This document shows positions 1-9,013 of a stretch of DNA of 64,000 nucleotides, one piece after another. The notes under the pieces were generated by a model. It was not told the DNA's origin. It saw nothing but the letters and a program-made list of their open reading frames with translations, and did not search any database. The translations under genes were made by a program, and so were the position numbers. Within the stretch, counting starts at the first letter, position 1. Each line of letters starts with the position of its first letter. The stretch is from Bacteroidota bacterium (GTDB taxonomy: Bacteria > Bacteroidota > Bacteroidia > UKL13-3): assembly GCA_027484685.1 (NCBI GenBank), contig JAIXSO010000068.1:1-64000 (forward strand). The letters are read 5' to 3'.

Positions 1-953
1 AACAATGCTACGGGATAAAATTACTGAAATTTTTGTAAAAGTGGATGATTTCTGCAATAATTTTGAATTAGAGTACAAAAAACTTGAGTTGCCATCATCA
101 GATGACGTAAGGACAAGGAATAGAAAATCAGGACTTTGCGACTCGGAAATAATAACAATTTTGATTGCTTTTCATGGTGGTCAGTTTCGTAATTTTAAAC
201 ACTTCTACCTTAATTATATTTGTGCGCATTTGAAGGATGATTTTCCTGGAGTTCTATCGTATAATCGATTCATTGAACTAAGCCATAAAAGCGCAATACC
301 ATTCATGGCCTTTCTTCATTATTGCTGTAGAGGAGAATGTACTGGAATTAGTTTTATTGATTCAACAGTTCTAAGGGTTTGTCATAATAAACGTATCAAA
401 AGAAACAAAACTTTTAAAGGAATTGCCGAAGTTGGTAAGTCAACAATGGGTTGGTTCTTTGGATTTAAACTTCATTTGATTATTAATGACAAGGGTGAAA
501 TACTTTCATTTTATTTAACTAAAGGAAACGTAGATGATAGAGATGCGAAAGCAATAACCAATATGACACAAGAAATTTTTGGAAAACTATTTGGCGATAA
601 AGGCTATATATCAAAGGCATTAAGCGATTTACTATTTGGGAATGGCATTCAATTAATTACTGCTGTTAGAAGAAATATGAAAAGTAAAGCTTTAAGTAAT
701 GAAGAAAAAATATTGCTTCGCAAACGTTCTGTTATAGAAACTGTTAATGATGAATTGAAGAATATTTGCCAAGTTGAACACACAAGACATCGCTCAATTA
801 GTGGCTTTTTATTAAATATCATGGGCGCTATTGCTGCCTATTCTTTTTTTCCTAAAAAGCCATCTATCAGAAAAGATGTAGAAGAAACAAATCCTGAAAT
901 GTTAATGTTGTTTGATCAACAACTTTCATTAGTGGCTTAAACCGAACTCAGGT
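1..953 (+). mobile_element. IS982-family insertion sequence, left end outside the window; right end probably at ...AAACCGAACTCAGGT
   Basis: Transposase ORF 5-940 is followed at once by accgaactcaggt, then by sequence coding for an unrelated truncated protein. Confidence 0.75.
5..940 (+). CDS. IS982 family transposase
   Basis: DDE-type motifs (FIDSTVLRVCHNKRIKRNKTFKGIAEVGKSTMGWFFGFKLHLIINDKGEI, LFGDKGYIS, RSVIETVNDELK) typical of IS982 transposases. Confidence 0.9.
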   Translation: MLRDKITEIFVKVDDFCNNFELEYKKLELPSSDDVRTRNRKSGLCDSEIITILIAFHGGQFRNFKHFYLNYICAHLKDDFPGVLSYNRFIELSHKSAIPFMAFLHYCCRGECTGISFIDSTVLRVCHNKRIKRNKTFKGIAEVGKSTMGWFFGFKLHLIINDKGEILSFYLTKGNVDDRDAKAITNMTQEIFGKLFGDKGYISKALSDLLFGNGIQLITAVRRNMKSKALSNEEKILLRKRSVIETVNDELKNICQVEHTRHRSISGFLLNIMGAIAAYSFFPKKPSIRKDVEETNPEMLMLFDQQLSLVA

Positions 954-957
954 TACT

Positions 958-1458
958 ATGTTTAATATTGGTAATAATGCCAATTATGGTTTAGGTATTT
1001 TTCGTTTCAACCGTTTATTTAATGGTCGTACTGCTTATTCGCATGGAGGAACATTTTTTGGTTATATTAATGAAAACATAGTAGATACTACCTCTGGAAT
1101 TTCTATTGCAGTGCTTACCAATCAAGATAGTGTGAACAATAATGGGCTATTAAATTTGGTTATTTCTTCACTTCATAAAGTAACATTAAACATGCCAGCA
1201 ACTTCAGTAAATGAGTTGCCTGATTTAGATGCAATAAAAGTATTTCCAAATCCAGCCAATAATCAATTAAATATTTTTGCAAGTGAACACTTAAATATCA
1301 ATGGCATTTCTATTTATGATAATAAAGGAAAGTTAGTTTATGAAAATGTTGGTAATAACGATCAATTAACTATTGAGCAACTTCCAGAAGGTTTATATTT
1401 TCTAAATCTCCACTATCAAGATTATATAATTAGAAAAAAATTTGTTATAAGCAGGTAA
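958..1458 (+). pseudogene. 3' fragment of a serine hydrolase (beta-lactamase-like) with T9SS C-terminal sorting domain, 5' part cut off by the IS element
   Basis: NYGLGIFRF..YSHGGTFFGY..ISIAVLTNQDS resembles the C-terminal end of a beta-lactamase-family hydrolase; VFPNPANNQLNIF...GLYFLNL sorting domain; no N-terminal catalytic part present. Confidence 0.7.
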
Positions 1459-1470
1459 TTAGCTAAAACA

Positions 1471-1503
1471 AAAAATCCCGTTCAGGCTTGAACGGGATTT
1501 TTT
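1471..1503. terminator. Rho-independent terminator (bidirectional hairpin)
   Basis: AAAAATCCCGTTCAggctTGAACGGGATTTTT, between convergent genes. Confidence 0.85.
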
Positions 1504-1510
1504 AGTATTG

Positions 1511-1924
1511 TTATTTGGCTTTTCTAAATAAATATCGGGTAATAAAAATACCGTTACTTGTTGAGCCATTACTCATGTTTGTTTGTGCTCCTGAAGTTAC
1601 TTCGGTTAATTCCCAACCAGTATTGGTCCATTCATTTATTTTGTCAACTATCGCTCTGTCGTTATTGGCAATGTTACCAAAATTAATCCCTACTAAACTA
1701 TAAAAATTCAATAAATCTTTTTCAACCAAAGTACCTTTTTCATCGGTTGTTAAAATTCTTGAACGCCCCATACCACCTGAAATGATTGACTCAACAGTGG
1801 AAAATTGTTTGTATTCATAAACTGTTGAATTTGATTGTTTTGTTGAGTTTTTAAATGAAAGTCCTGCAAAGATTGCCACGGCAATAATGGTTGCTGGAAG
1901 TAAGTTTTTTAGAATGTTTTTCAT
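1511..1924 (-). CDS. Hypothetical secreted/anchored protein, C-terminal part DUF4177-like
   Basis: N-terminal hydrophobic segment; INEWTNTGWELTEVTS... Confidence 0.5.
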   Translation of the reverse strand: MKNILKNLLPATIIAVAIFAGLSFKNSTKQSNSTVYEYKQFSTVESIISGGMGRSRILTTDEKGTLVEKDLLNFYSLVGINFGNIANNDRAIVDKINEWTNTGWELTEVTSGAQTNMSNGSTSNGIFITRYLFRKAK

Positions 1925-1969
1925 GTATATTTTTCTTATGTTTGAAAAACAAATAAAAGAAAAAATTAA

Positions 1970-2413
1970 ATGAAAAAACTAATATTATTTGCATTGCTTA
2001 CCTTAAATATATGTTATGCAGTTAAAGCCCAATTTGTAAACCTTAAAATAAGTAAATTGAAGATTGTTTTATCAAAAAAGGATACCTTGTTGGGAAACGA
2101 CAATCAAGTAATTTTAAAAAATAATAGAAGCAAAGAAGAGGTAGAACTTTATAATAATAATGGATTAGTGGTAAAAGCCACCTACAAAGTTAGTACAAAT
2201 AATGGTGTAAGAAGAAGTAATTTGAAGAAGTCTGCTGTTAATGTGGATGTAAATTATATTTTTATTTATAAAGGTAAAAAGAATAAAATTAAAACTGAAC
2301 GCATATTTTACTTAGATGATGACAAGAAATTTGAAGAAGAACAAACAGCTGTTTTTAAAGAAGGAATCAACAATAAGTTGATTAATATAACGTATGAGTG
2401 CATATTGGAATAA
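1970..2413 (+). CDS. Hypothetical secreted protein
   Basis: Intact ORF with signal peptide MKKLILFALLTLNICYAVKAQ. Confidence 0.55.
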   Translation: MKKLILFALLTLNICYAVKAQFVNLKISKLKIVLSKKDTLLGNDNQVILKNNRSKEEVELYNNNGLVVKATYKVSTNNGVRRSNLKKSAVNVDVNYIFIYKGKKNKIKTERIFYLDDDKKFEEEQTAVFKEGINNKLINITYECILE

Positions 2414-2417
2414 AACA

Positions 2418-2450
2418 AAAAATCCCGTTCAACTTTGAATGGGATTTTTT
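2418..2450. terminator. Rho-independent terminator (bidirectional)
   Basis: AAAAAATCCCGTTCAActtTGAATGGGATTTTTTG between convergent genes. Confidence 0.85.
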
Positions 2451-2454
2451 GTTT

Positions 2455-3027
2455 TTATAATTGAGCGATTTGTTTCAATTTGTTTAAGAAATATACTGCA
2501 CTTGAGCAATTCGGATGCTTGGCGGCTAATTCAATATCAAATCCTAAGGTATTCATTTTTCTAGCTAATAATGGCTTGGAACCATAACCTCTTTCATTTC
2601 TGAATTGAATTGCTAATCTTTTTATTTCTTCAAAAGGGCTACTAATTTCTTCTGGATTATAGCAATAGAAATCGTCTGACTCAATAGCTTTTCTAATACA
2701 ACTTGTTTCAGCTAAGAACCAAGCTTCAAATGCTTTTTTCGAAATGACTACCTCATCAATATCTGATAAATCTAATTGTGATTTTTTTGTTGTAAAATCA
2801 GGTAATTCATCTAAATCTGTAAGGATGATTATTTTGTTTGCTCCAGCATCTTTTAAAATGGCTTTTTTGATGTTGAATAAGGAAGTAGAATTAAGTTGAC
2901 CACCTTTACCATCAATAACTGAAACTAGTTGAATATTCAAATTTTGGAGCAATAACTGAAAGCTTTGGTTGTATTTTAAAAAGGTTGTTTCAGTATCGCC
3001 TTCAGCAATTATACCCAATTTTACCAA
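2455..3027 (-). CDS. Toprim-fold (DUF4276/OLD-like) nuclease-type protein, partner of the upstream ATPase
   Basis: KLGIIAEGDTETTFLKY (Toprim acidic motif), IIILTDLDE (DxD motif), VVISKKAFEAWFLAE; start overlaps the end of the ATPase gene by 7 nt. Confidence 0.7.
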   Translation of the reverse strand: MVKLGIIAEGDTETTFLKYNQSFQLLLQNLNIQLVSVIDGKGGQLNSTSLFNIKKAILKDAGANKIIILTDLDELPDFTTKKSQLDLSDIDEVVISKKAFEAWFLAETSCIRKAIESDDFYCYNPEEISSPFEEIKRLAIQFRNERGYGSKPLLARKMNTLGFDIELAAKHPNCSSAVYFLNKLKQIAQL

Positions 3028-4040
3028 GGTATTCCGCCTCCTAGCGAATTAGATAACCAAGCTTCGTCCATTGGTAAACCATGATTATCAAAATTAGTCA
3101 ACTGTTTTATTTGAGTTGCTCCATCCACTTTATCTACCAAAATTAATTCTTTGGTGGTTAATTGATTTACGATTGTTTGTGAATGGGTGTTTATCCAAAT
3201 ATAATGACCTTCTTCTTCACATTTTTGCCTGAATAAATTTACCAATTCTTTTTGCACTTTCGGGTTCAAACCATTTTCAGGTTCTTCAATACACAAAAAC
3301 TGTGGTTCATCGCTTTGGTAAACTGCGGTGAGTAATGCTAAAATATTATAAGTTACGTCAGATAACAAATTTTTGGTATAAGGTTTTTTAGTTCCTTTTT
3401 CATAAATGATTAAGCTATCTGTTCCACTTAATGGTTCGCTTACTATTTCTATTTTGTCAAAACCAGGAACTAATAAATCAAGCCATTCACAAATATCATC
3501 TCTTTTGTTTTTGTCTTTTAAAACACGTTTAAGTACTTTTTCAAGGTTGGTTGCTTTAGTATTTAATCTTAAATTATCATCAGTAAAATCAAAAACTTTT
3601 TTTATTGTGTTAATAGAAATTCTGCTAAAATCACTTTGCATAATATTCACATCTTTACCATGCAAATTGTTTTTCACTAAGTAATTATTATATTCTTCAA
3701 GGTTGCCAATATTTTTAGCAGTAAATAAGAATTCTTCTTCTGATCTTCTATCTAAATTGTAAATATACTCAGAACCTGCTCCAGTTATTGGAAGGATAAA
3801 CTTTATACTTATTATGTCAGAATCAGTTATTTTACATCTAATTTCATCTTCATTGCCAAACAATCTTTTGGAATAAATAAAATCAATATATTTAGAAATA
3901 TATGCTAACTCCAATGCTTCAAAAATATTAGATTTTCCAGCCCCATTTGAACCAGCAAAAACTGTAAAAGGATTGGGTTCAATTATTTTCAAATCAACCA
4001 GCGATTTATAGTTTTGTATATGTAATTCTTTAAGTTTCAT
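3021..4040 (-). CDS. AAA15/AAA21-type (RecF/SMC/OLD-like) ATPase
   Basis: Walker A GSNGAGKSN, Walker B FLCIEEPENGLNP, H-loop-like INTHSQ. Confidence 0.88.
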   Translation of the reverse strand: MKLKELHIQNYKSLVDLKIIEPNPFTVFAGSNGAGKSNIFEALELAYISKYIDFIYSKRLFGNEDEIRCKITDSDIISIKFILPITGAGSEYIYNLDRRSEEEFLFTAKNIGNLEEYNNYLVKNNLHGKDVNIMQSDFSRISINTIKKVFDFTDDNLRLNTKATNLEKVLKRVLKDKNKRDDICEWLDLLVPGFDKIEIVSEPLSGTDSLIIYEKGTKKPYTKNLLSDVTYNILALLTAVYQSDEPQFLCIEEPENGLNPKVQKELVNLFRQKCEEEGHYIWINTHSQTIVNQLTTKELILVDKVDGATQIKQLTNFDNHGLPMDEAWLSNSLGGGIPW

Positions 4041-4074
4041 TTTTTTAATGAGGTATCTAAAATAAAAAGGTCTA

Positions 4075-4272
4075 TTAATTTTTGTCTATACCAGCTTGTT
4101 TTAAAATAGCTAAAAATGTTCCTTTTTTCATGTCTTTTCCTCCATGAACAGGAACAATAATTGTAATATTTGTTTGTGGATTGTAATATAAATGATGTGA
4201 ACCTTTTGCCCTTTTGAAATAAAATCCGTTGGCTTCCAAAAGCTTAATTAAATACTTTGGCGAAAGGTTCAT
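4075..4272 (-). CDS. hicA: HicA family toxin (mRNA interferase)
   Basis: LIKLLEANGFYFKRAKGSHHLYYNPQTNITIIVPVHGGKDMKKGTFLAILKQAGI is a canonical HicA/YcfA fold sequence. Confidence 0.9.
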   Translation of the reverse strand: MNLSPKYLIKLLEANGFYFKRAKGSHHLYYNPQTNITIIVPVHGGKDMKKGTFLAILKQAGIDKN

Positions 4273-4499
4273 ACCACTTCTAAATTTAATGAATACTCTA
4301 AGGTATTGGTATCATCAGGGATTAATTCATTCCTGTCTTTTAATTCTTCAATATATAATTCAATAGCTTCTTTAACCATTGAGATGGCTTCATCTACATT
4401 TTCTCCATAGCTAATGCATCCAGGGAGCGCGGGAACAATTGCGGTATAACCGCCTTCCTCTTCTTTATGTAAGTGTATTTTATAAGTAAACATAATCAC
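4269..4499 (-). CDS. hicB: HicB family antitoxin
   Basis: KEEEGGYTAIVPALPGCISYGENVDEAISMVKEAIELYIEEL is canonical HicB; overlaps hicA by 4 nt. Confidence 0.9.
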   Translation of the reverse strand: MIMFTYKIHLHKEEEGGYTAIVPALPGCISYGENVDEAISMVKEAIELYIEELKDRNELIPDDTNTLEYSLNLEVV

Positions 4500-4530
4500 T
4501 TTTTGTTAAACAAATATAGTAATTCAATCT

Positions 4531-4566
4531 AAAAAAAATCCCATTCAAAGTTGAATGGGATTTTTA
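4531..4566. terminator. Rho-independent terminator hairpin between hutU and the hicB operon
   Basis: AAAAAAAATCCCATTCAAagtTGAATGGGATTTTTA. Confidence 0.8.
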
Positions 4567-4580
4567 TTTAAATCATAAAA

Positions 4581-6266
4581 CTAATATCCAGGTTTATCCT
4601 CTTTGTCTTTCAATCTTTCTTTGATGTCTAAGCGATGTTTTCTGGCTGTATCAATGGCAATGTCGTAACCAGCATCTGCATGACGAATAACTCCCATTGC
4701 AGGGTCGTTGTGTAATACACGTTTTAACCTTCGTGCTGCATCTTCAGTTCCATCTGCAACAATCACCATTCCTGCATGAATGCTATAGCCCATTCCTACG
4801 CCTCCACCATGATGGATTGAAACCCAACTAGCACCACCAGCAGTATTGATCAACGAATTTAATATTGGCCAATCTGCCACAGCATCACTTCCATCTTTCA
4901 TGGCTTCTGTTTCTCTGTTTGGCGAAGCCACCGAACCTGTATCTAAATGATCTCTACCAATAACGATTGGTCCTTTTACTTTTCCGGTTCTTACCAATTC
5001 GTTAAAAGCCAAAGCAGCTTTTTCTCTATCTCCTTGTCCTATCCAGCAAATACGTGCAGGTAAACCTTGGAAAGCAATGCGTTCTTGAGCCATATCCAAC
5101 CAACGGTGCAATGAAGTATTTTCAGGAAATAAATCTTTCATTACTTGATCGGTTACATAAATATCGTTAGGATCTCCACTTAAAGCCACCCAACGGAAAG
5201 GGCCTTTTCCTTCGCAAAACAAAGGACGAATATAAGCAGGCACAAAACCAGGAAACGAAAACGCATTTTCTACATGGCGTTGGTCTTTTGCTTGTCCGCG
5301 CAAGTTATTACCGTAATCAAAAACAATAGCACCTTTTTGCTGTAACTCAATCATTAATTTTACATGGTGTGCCATGGTATCTAACGATTTTTCTACATAT
5401 TTATCTGGCTCAACTTTACGCATATGGTCGGCCACTTCCTCTGCTATTCCTTCTGGGTAATATCCGTTTAATGGATCGTGAGCAGAAGTTTGGTCGGTCA
5501 ATAAATCAGGAGTAATATTACGTTCTATTAAACGTTCCAATAAATCAATCACATTACAAAGTACGCCAATTGAAAGGCGTTTGCCTTCGGCTTTGGCTTT
5601 TAAAGCCATGTCAATAGCTTGGTCAATATCACGGCTCATAACATCTAAATAACGCGTTTCGATACGTTTTTTAATGCGCCATTCTACCATTTCGGCAGCT
5701 AAACAAACACCATCGCACATGGTTACAGAAAGCGGTTGAGCACCACCCATACCACCCAAGCCAGCAGTTACAGTTAAAGTTCCTTTTAAAGTACCTCCAA
5801 AATGTTGGCGAGCAGCTTCGGCAAAGGTTTCGTAAGTTCCTTGTACAATTCCTTGCGAGCCAATGTAAATCCAACTTCCGGCTGTCATTTGGCCATACAT
5901 CATTAAGCCTTTTTTATCTAACTCGTGAAAAGTTTCCCAATTTGCCCATTTAGGCACTAACATAGAGTTTGAAATTAAAACCCTTGGGGCATCTTTATGC
6001 GTAGGCAAAATGCCAACGGGCTTGCCACTTTGAATTAAAAGGGTTTCGTCTTCCTCTAAATCTTGTAAAGCTTTTACTATTAAATCAAAACTTTCCCAAT
6101 TGCGTGCAGCTTTTCCTATTCCACCATATACCACTAAATCGTCTGGCTTTTCGGCCACATCTGGGTCTAAGTTGTTATAAAGCATGCGCAAAGCAGCCTC
6201 TTGAACCCAACCTTTGCAACTTAATGTATTGCCTGTGGCAGCGTGTAAATCTGTATGTTTTGTCAT
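4581..6266 (-). CDS. hutU: Urocanate hydratase
   Basis: Full-length ORF with urocanase motifs ([47 protein letters not shown]). Confidence 0.97.
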   Translation of the reverse strand: MTKHTDLHAATGNTLSCKGWVQEAALRMLYNNLDPDVAEKPDDLVVYGGIGKAARNWESFDLIVKALQDLEEDETLLIQSGKPVGILPTHKDAPRVLISNSMLVPKWANWETFHELDKKGLMMYGQMTAGSWIYIGSQGIVQGTYETFAEAARQHFGGTLKGTLTVTAGLGGMGGAQPLSVTMCDGVCLAAEMVEWRIKKRIETRYLDVMSRDIDQAIDMALKAKAEGKRLSIGVLCNVIDLLERLIERNITPDLLTDQTSAHDPLNGYYPEGIAEEVADHMRKVEPDKYVEKSLDTMAHHVKLMIELQQKGAIVFDYGNNLRGQAKDQRHVENAFSFPGFVPAYIRPLFCEGKGPFRWVALSGDPNDIYVTDQVMKDLFPENTSLHRWLDMAQERIAFQGLPARICWIGQGDREKAALAFNELVRTGKVKGPIVIGRDHLDTGSVASPNRETEAMKDGSDAVADWPILNSLINTAGGASWVSIHHGGGVGMGYSIHAGMVIVADGTEDAARRLKRVLHNDPAMGVIRHADAGYDIAIDTARKHRLDIKERLKDKEDKPGY

Positions 6267-6447
6267 TTTATAATTAGTATTTTATAGTAAAAAGTAATTT
6301 TCAAAAGTATTGTTTTACAACAATAAAAAATGCTACAATAAATAAAATCAGTTATTCCATTTTTTTAGGAATAAATCAATCGGTAAAATTACTGTAAGCA
6401 CTTTTTTATTTGTTTCTTTGTAAGCTATTGATTGCTAAATTTTTTAA

Positions 6448-7863
6448 ATGAAAGTGTTTGTATTCAGATTGTTATTTTTATTTCTACTTACTGTTTTTGC
6501 ATGCAAAACGGTAAAAATAACACCACCTAAACCTCAGCCATTTAGCAACGTGGAACCAGCCAAGCCTAATTCAATTATTGGTTTACCTATTAATATATTT
6601 ACCGAAGGTATTGCTAAATCAATTAACAAAAAATTTATTGGTATACTTTATAAAGATACCAGTTTTGCTGACAATGAGAACGATAAGGTTAAATACGATA
6701 TTATAAAAAGAGCTGATATTAAAGTTATTACTGCAAATAATGCTTTAGAAATTCATGCGCCATTACATATTAATTTTACCTATTTATTCAAGTTTTTTGG
6801 GGTTGATAAAACCATCAGTAATTCGTTAAACTTAACCGTAAAATTTACTACCACTCCAATGATTGATAGAGATTGGAATTTGGTTTTAAATAGCAAAGGC
6901 AAAATTGTGTGGGACGATTTGCCCGTTATTAATTTAGGAATTACTAAACTCGATTTGCCAAACATTTTTGGGACTTTAATAAAAGGTTTTGTAAATAAAA
7001 TGGCTTTAAAAATTGATAAAGAATTTCCCAAAGCGGTTAATATTAATAATTTGGTAAGCAATGCTTGGAAAAGCTTGGCTGAACCTATTTTGCTTGATTC
7101 GGCCAATAAAGTTTGGTTAATAACCAAGCCTAAAAATTTATTTGTAACGCCCATTGTTTACACTCCTAATAAAATGCAAATAAAGTTAGGTTTATCGAGC
7201 GTGGTTGAATTGGTTTCTGGTGTAAAACCTGTTATTGATTCATTTTCAGACAAACTACCTCCACTTAGACAAGTTTCGGATTTTAAAGAATTTACCAAAC
7301 TAAATTTAAGTGCTTCTGTAACGTATCAGCAAATGAATGAAGGTTTAGCTAAGCACTTTTTAAACAATCCATTTAGTTTAGAAACGTTTGACTATAAAGT
7401 AAATGTGTTAGATGCCCAAGTATTTAATTATGGCAATAAAGTGTTGTTGGCTTTAAAAATTGATGGAAAAGTAAGGAAAGGTTTTATTGGCAAAAAAGTA
7501 AAAGGAATAATTTACGCCACAGGAGTGCCCATTTACAATCCTAAAAATAAATCAATTGAAATAAAACAGTTTGATTTTGAATTAAAAACCCGCGATGTAC
7601 TTGTAAAAGCTGCAACTTGGCTGCTTAACTCTAAAGAGTTTAAACAAAATATTGAAAACAATTTAGTTTATTCCATTGCCGATCAATTGAACGAAGCAAG
7701 GCTTAATGCCAATGATGCTGTGAACACCAAAATGCTTGATATGATTGACATAAAAGGTCACATAAAAAGTTTAGAACCCGCTGATATTTATGTAACACCT
7801 ACAGCCTTGGTTATTAATATAATTTCAGAAGGAAATATAGAAATTAACTTAAACGGTTTTTAA
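6448..7863 (+). CDS. DUF4403 family lipoprotein
   Basis: Lipobox VFACK; overall DUF4403-like sequence. Confidence 0.7.
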   Translation: MKVFVFRLLFLFLLTVFACKTVKITPPKPQPFSNVEPAKPNSIIGLPINIFTEGIAKSINKKFIGILYKDTSFADNENDKVKYDIIKRADIKVITANNALEIHAPLHINFTYLFKFFGVDKTISNSLNLTVKFTTTPMIDRDWNLVLNSKGKIVWDDLPVINLGITKLDLPNIFGTLIKGFVNKMALKIDKEFPKAVNINNLVSNAWKSLAEPILLDSANKVWLITKPKNLFVTPIVYTPNKMQIKLGLSSVVELVSGVKPVIDSFSDKLPPLRQVSDFKEFTKLNLSASVTYQQMNEGLAKHFLNNPFSLETFDYKVNVLDAQVFNYGNKVLLALKIDGKVRKGFIGKKVKGIIYATGVPIYNPKNKSIEIKQFDFELKTRDVLVKAATWLLNSKEFKQNIENNLVYSIADQLNEARLNANDAVNTKMLDMIDIKGHIKSLEPADIYVTPTALVINIISEGNIEINLNGF

Positions 7864-7951
7864 ATTTTAAGTTTTGATTATCAGGCCAATAGATTTTATT
7901 TGTTATTGGTAAACAACTTTTTGTGCATTTTAGTAACTTACTGAATTATCA

Positions 7952-8500
7952 ATGCACATCCACCAACCTATACAAAGTAAGCAACAAGTCTTTATGGATT
8001 TGTATAAATCTGCTCACGAGCGGTTGTATAGATTTGTGCAAACGCTTGTTTGGGATAAAGAAGAGGCCAAAGATATTGTTAACGAAACGGCATTGATTGC
8101 TTTTGAAAAGTTTGAGGATATTAAAGACAAAGATTTTTTTGTTGCTTATCTTTTTAGTATAGCAAGTAATTTATGTAAGAAGCATTATAAAATAAAAAAG
8201 ATCAAGGCAGTTTTTGAGTGGACAAAAGCTGATAACAACAAAGCTTGGCAAAATGCAGAAGTAAATGTAAACACCTTTGAACTGAATAAATTGTTGGAGT
8301 ATTTAAGCTTTGAACAGCGCAGGGCATTACTTCTTTTCGAACTTTCAGGTTTTAGTTATGACGAAATAAGCAAAATTGAAAAGTGTAGTTTGTCAGCCGT
8401 TAAAAGCAGGATTTTTTCTGCCAAAAAGGTGCTTAAAAAAATTCTAGATAAAGAAGATTTTCAGCTTCAAAATAACTTATTTAAATCTATTGTAGCTTAA
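7952..8500 (+). CDS. ECF-type RNA polymerase sigma factor
   Basis: Sigma region 2 (AHERLYRFVQTLVWDKEEAKDIVNET) and region 4 (LLLFELSGFSYDEISKIEKCSLSAVKSRIFSAKKVL). Confidence 0.9.
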   Translation: MHIHQPIQSKQQVFMDLYKSAHERLYRFVQTLVWDKEEAKDIVNETALIAFEKFEDIKDKDFFVAYLFSIASNLCKKHYKIKKIKAVFEWTKADNNKAWQNAEVNVNTFELNKLLEYLSFEQRRALLLFELSGFSYDEISKIEKCSLSAVKSRIFSAKKVLKKILDKEDFQLQNNLFKSIVA

Positions 8501-8502
8501 TT

Positions 8503-9006
8503 ATGGATAACGAAAAACATTTAAAAAATATAATAGCATCACATCAAAATCAACCAATTGATTTTGACGTGGATGAGGTGGATGCCTTTTTATCAAAAAG
8601 TATAAATAAACCAAAAAGAAAGGTAAACAAAAATGCCATTGTGGTATTCAGTTTTTTGCTTCTTGGGGCTGGCCTATATTTAATTAAATATAAAAAACCA
8701 GTTACACATAAACCTGTTCTTTCTAAAGCCATCATCTTAAAGGAGAAAGAGGATTTAAAACCAAAGCAAGAGCCAACCTTGGTTAGAAAATTAGTTACTA
8801 AAAAACAAAAAAGTATCTACAAACGGAATAGCTCAAAGGCTAAAAAATTGGATGATAAACAAGACCTAGTTGATGTAAATAATAACCTTGCAATTAATGA
8901 AGTTAATATAGATTATTCTGTTTACAACAATATATCTGAGATAAATAACATTAATGATTACAACAATATCAATTTTATAGCCAATGCTAAAATCCATAAA
9001 TTTTAG
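8503..9006 (+). CDS. Small single-pass membrane protein, putative anti-sigma-like partner
   Basis: Starts 2 nt after the sigma gene stop; one TM helix (AIVVFSFLLLGAGLYLI). Confidence 0.5.
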   Translation: MDNEKHLKNIIASHQNQPIDFDVDEVDAFLSKSINKPKRKVNKNAIVVFSFLLLGAGLYLIKYKKPVTHKPVLSKAIILKEKEDLKPKQEPTLVRKLVTKKQKSIYKRNSSKAKKLDDKQDLVDVNNNLAINEVNIDYSVYNNISEINNINDYNNINFIANAKIHKF

Positions 9007-9013
9007 AAGGAAC

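Noticed and set aside
5671-5874. 67-aa Cys/Trp-rich ORF inside hutU
   Set aside because: Same-strand alternative frame of urocanase; composition is an artefact
6780-7154. 124-aa antisense ORF
   Set aside because: Shadow of the DUF4403 gene
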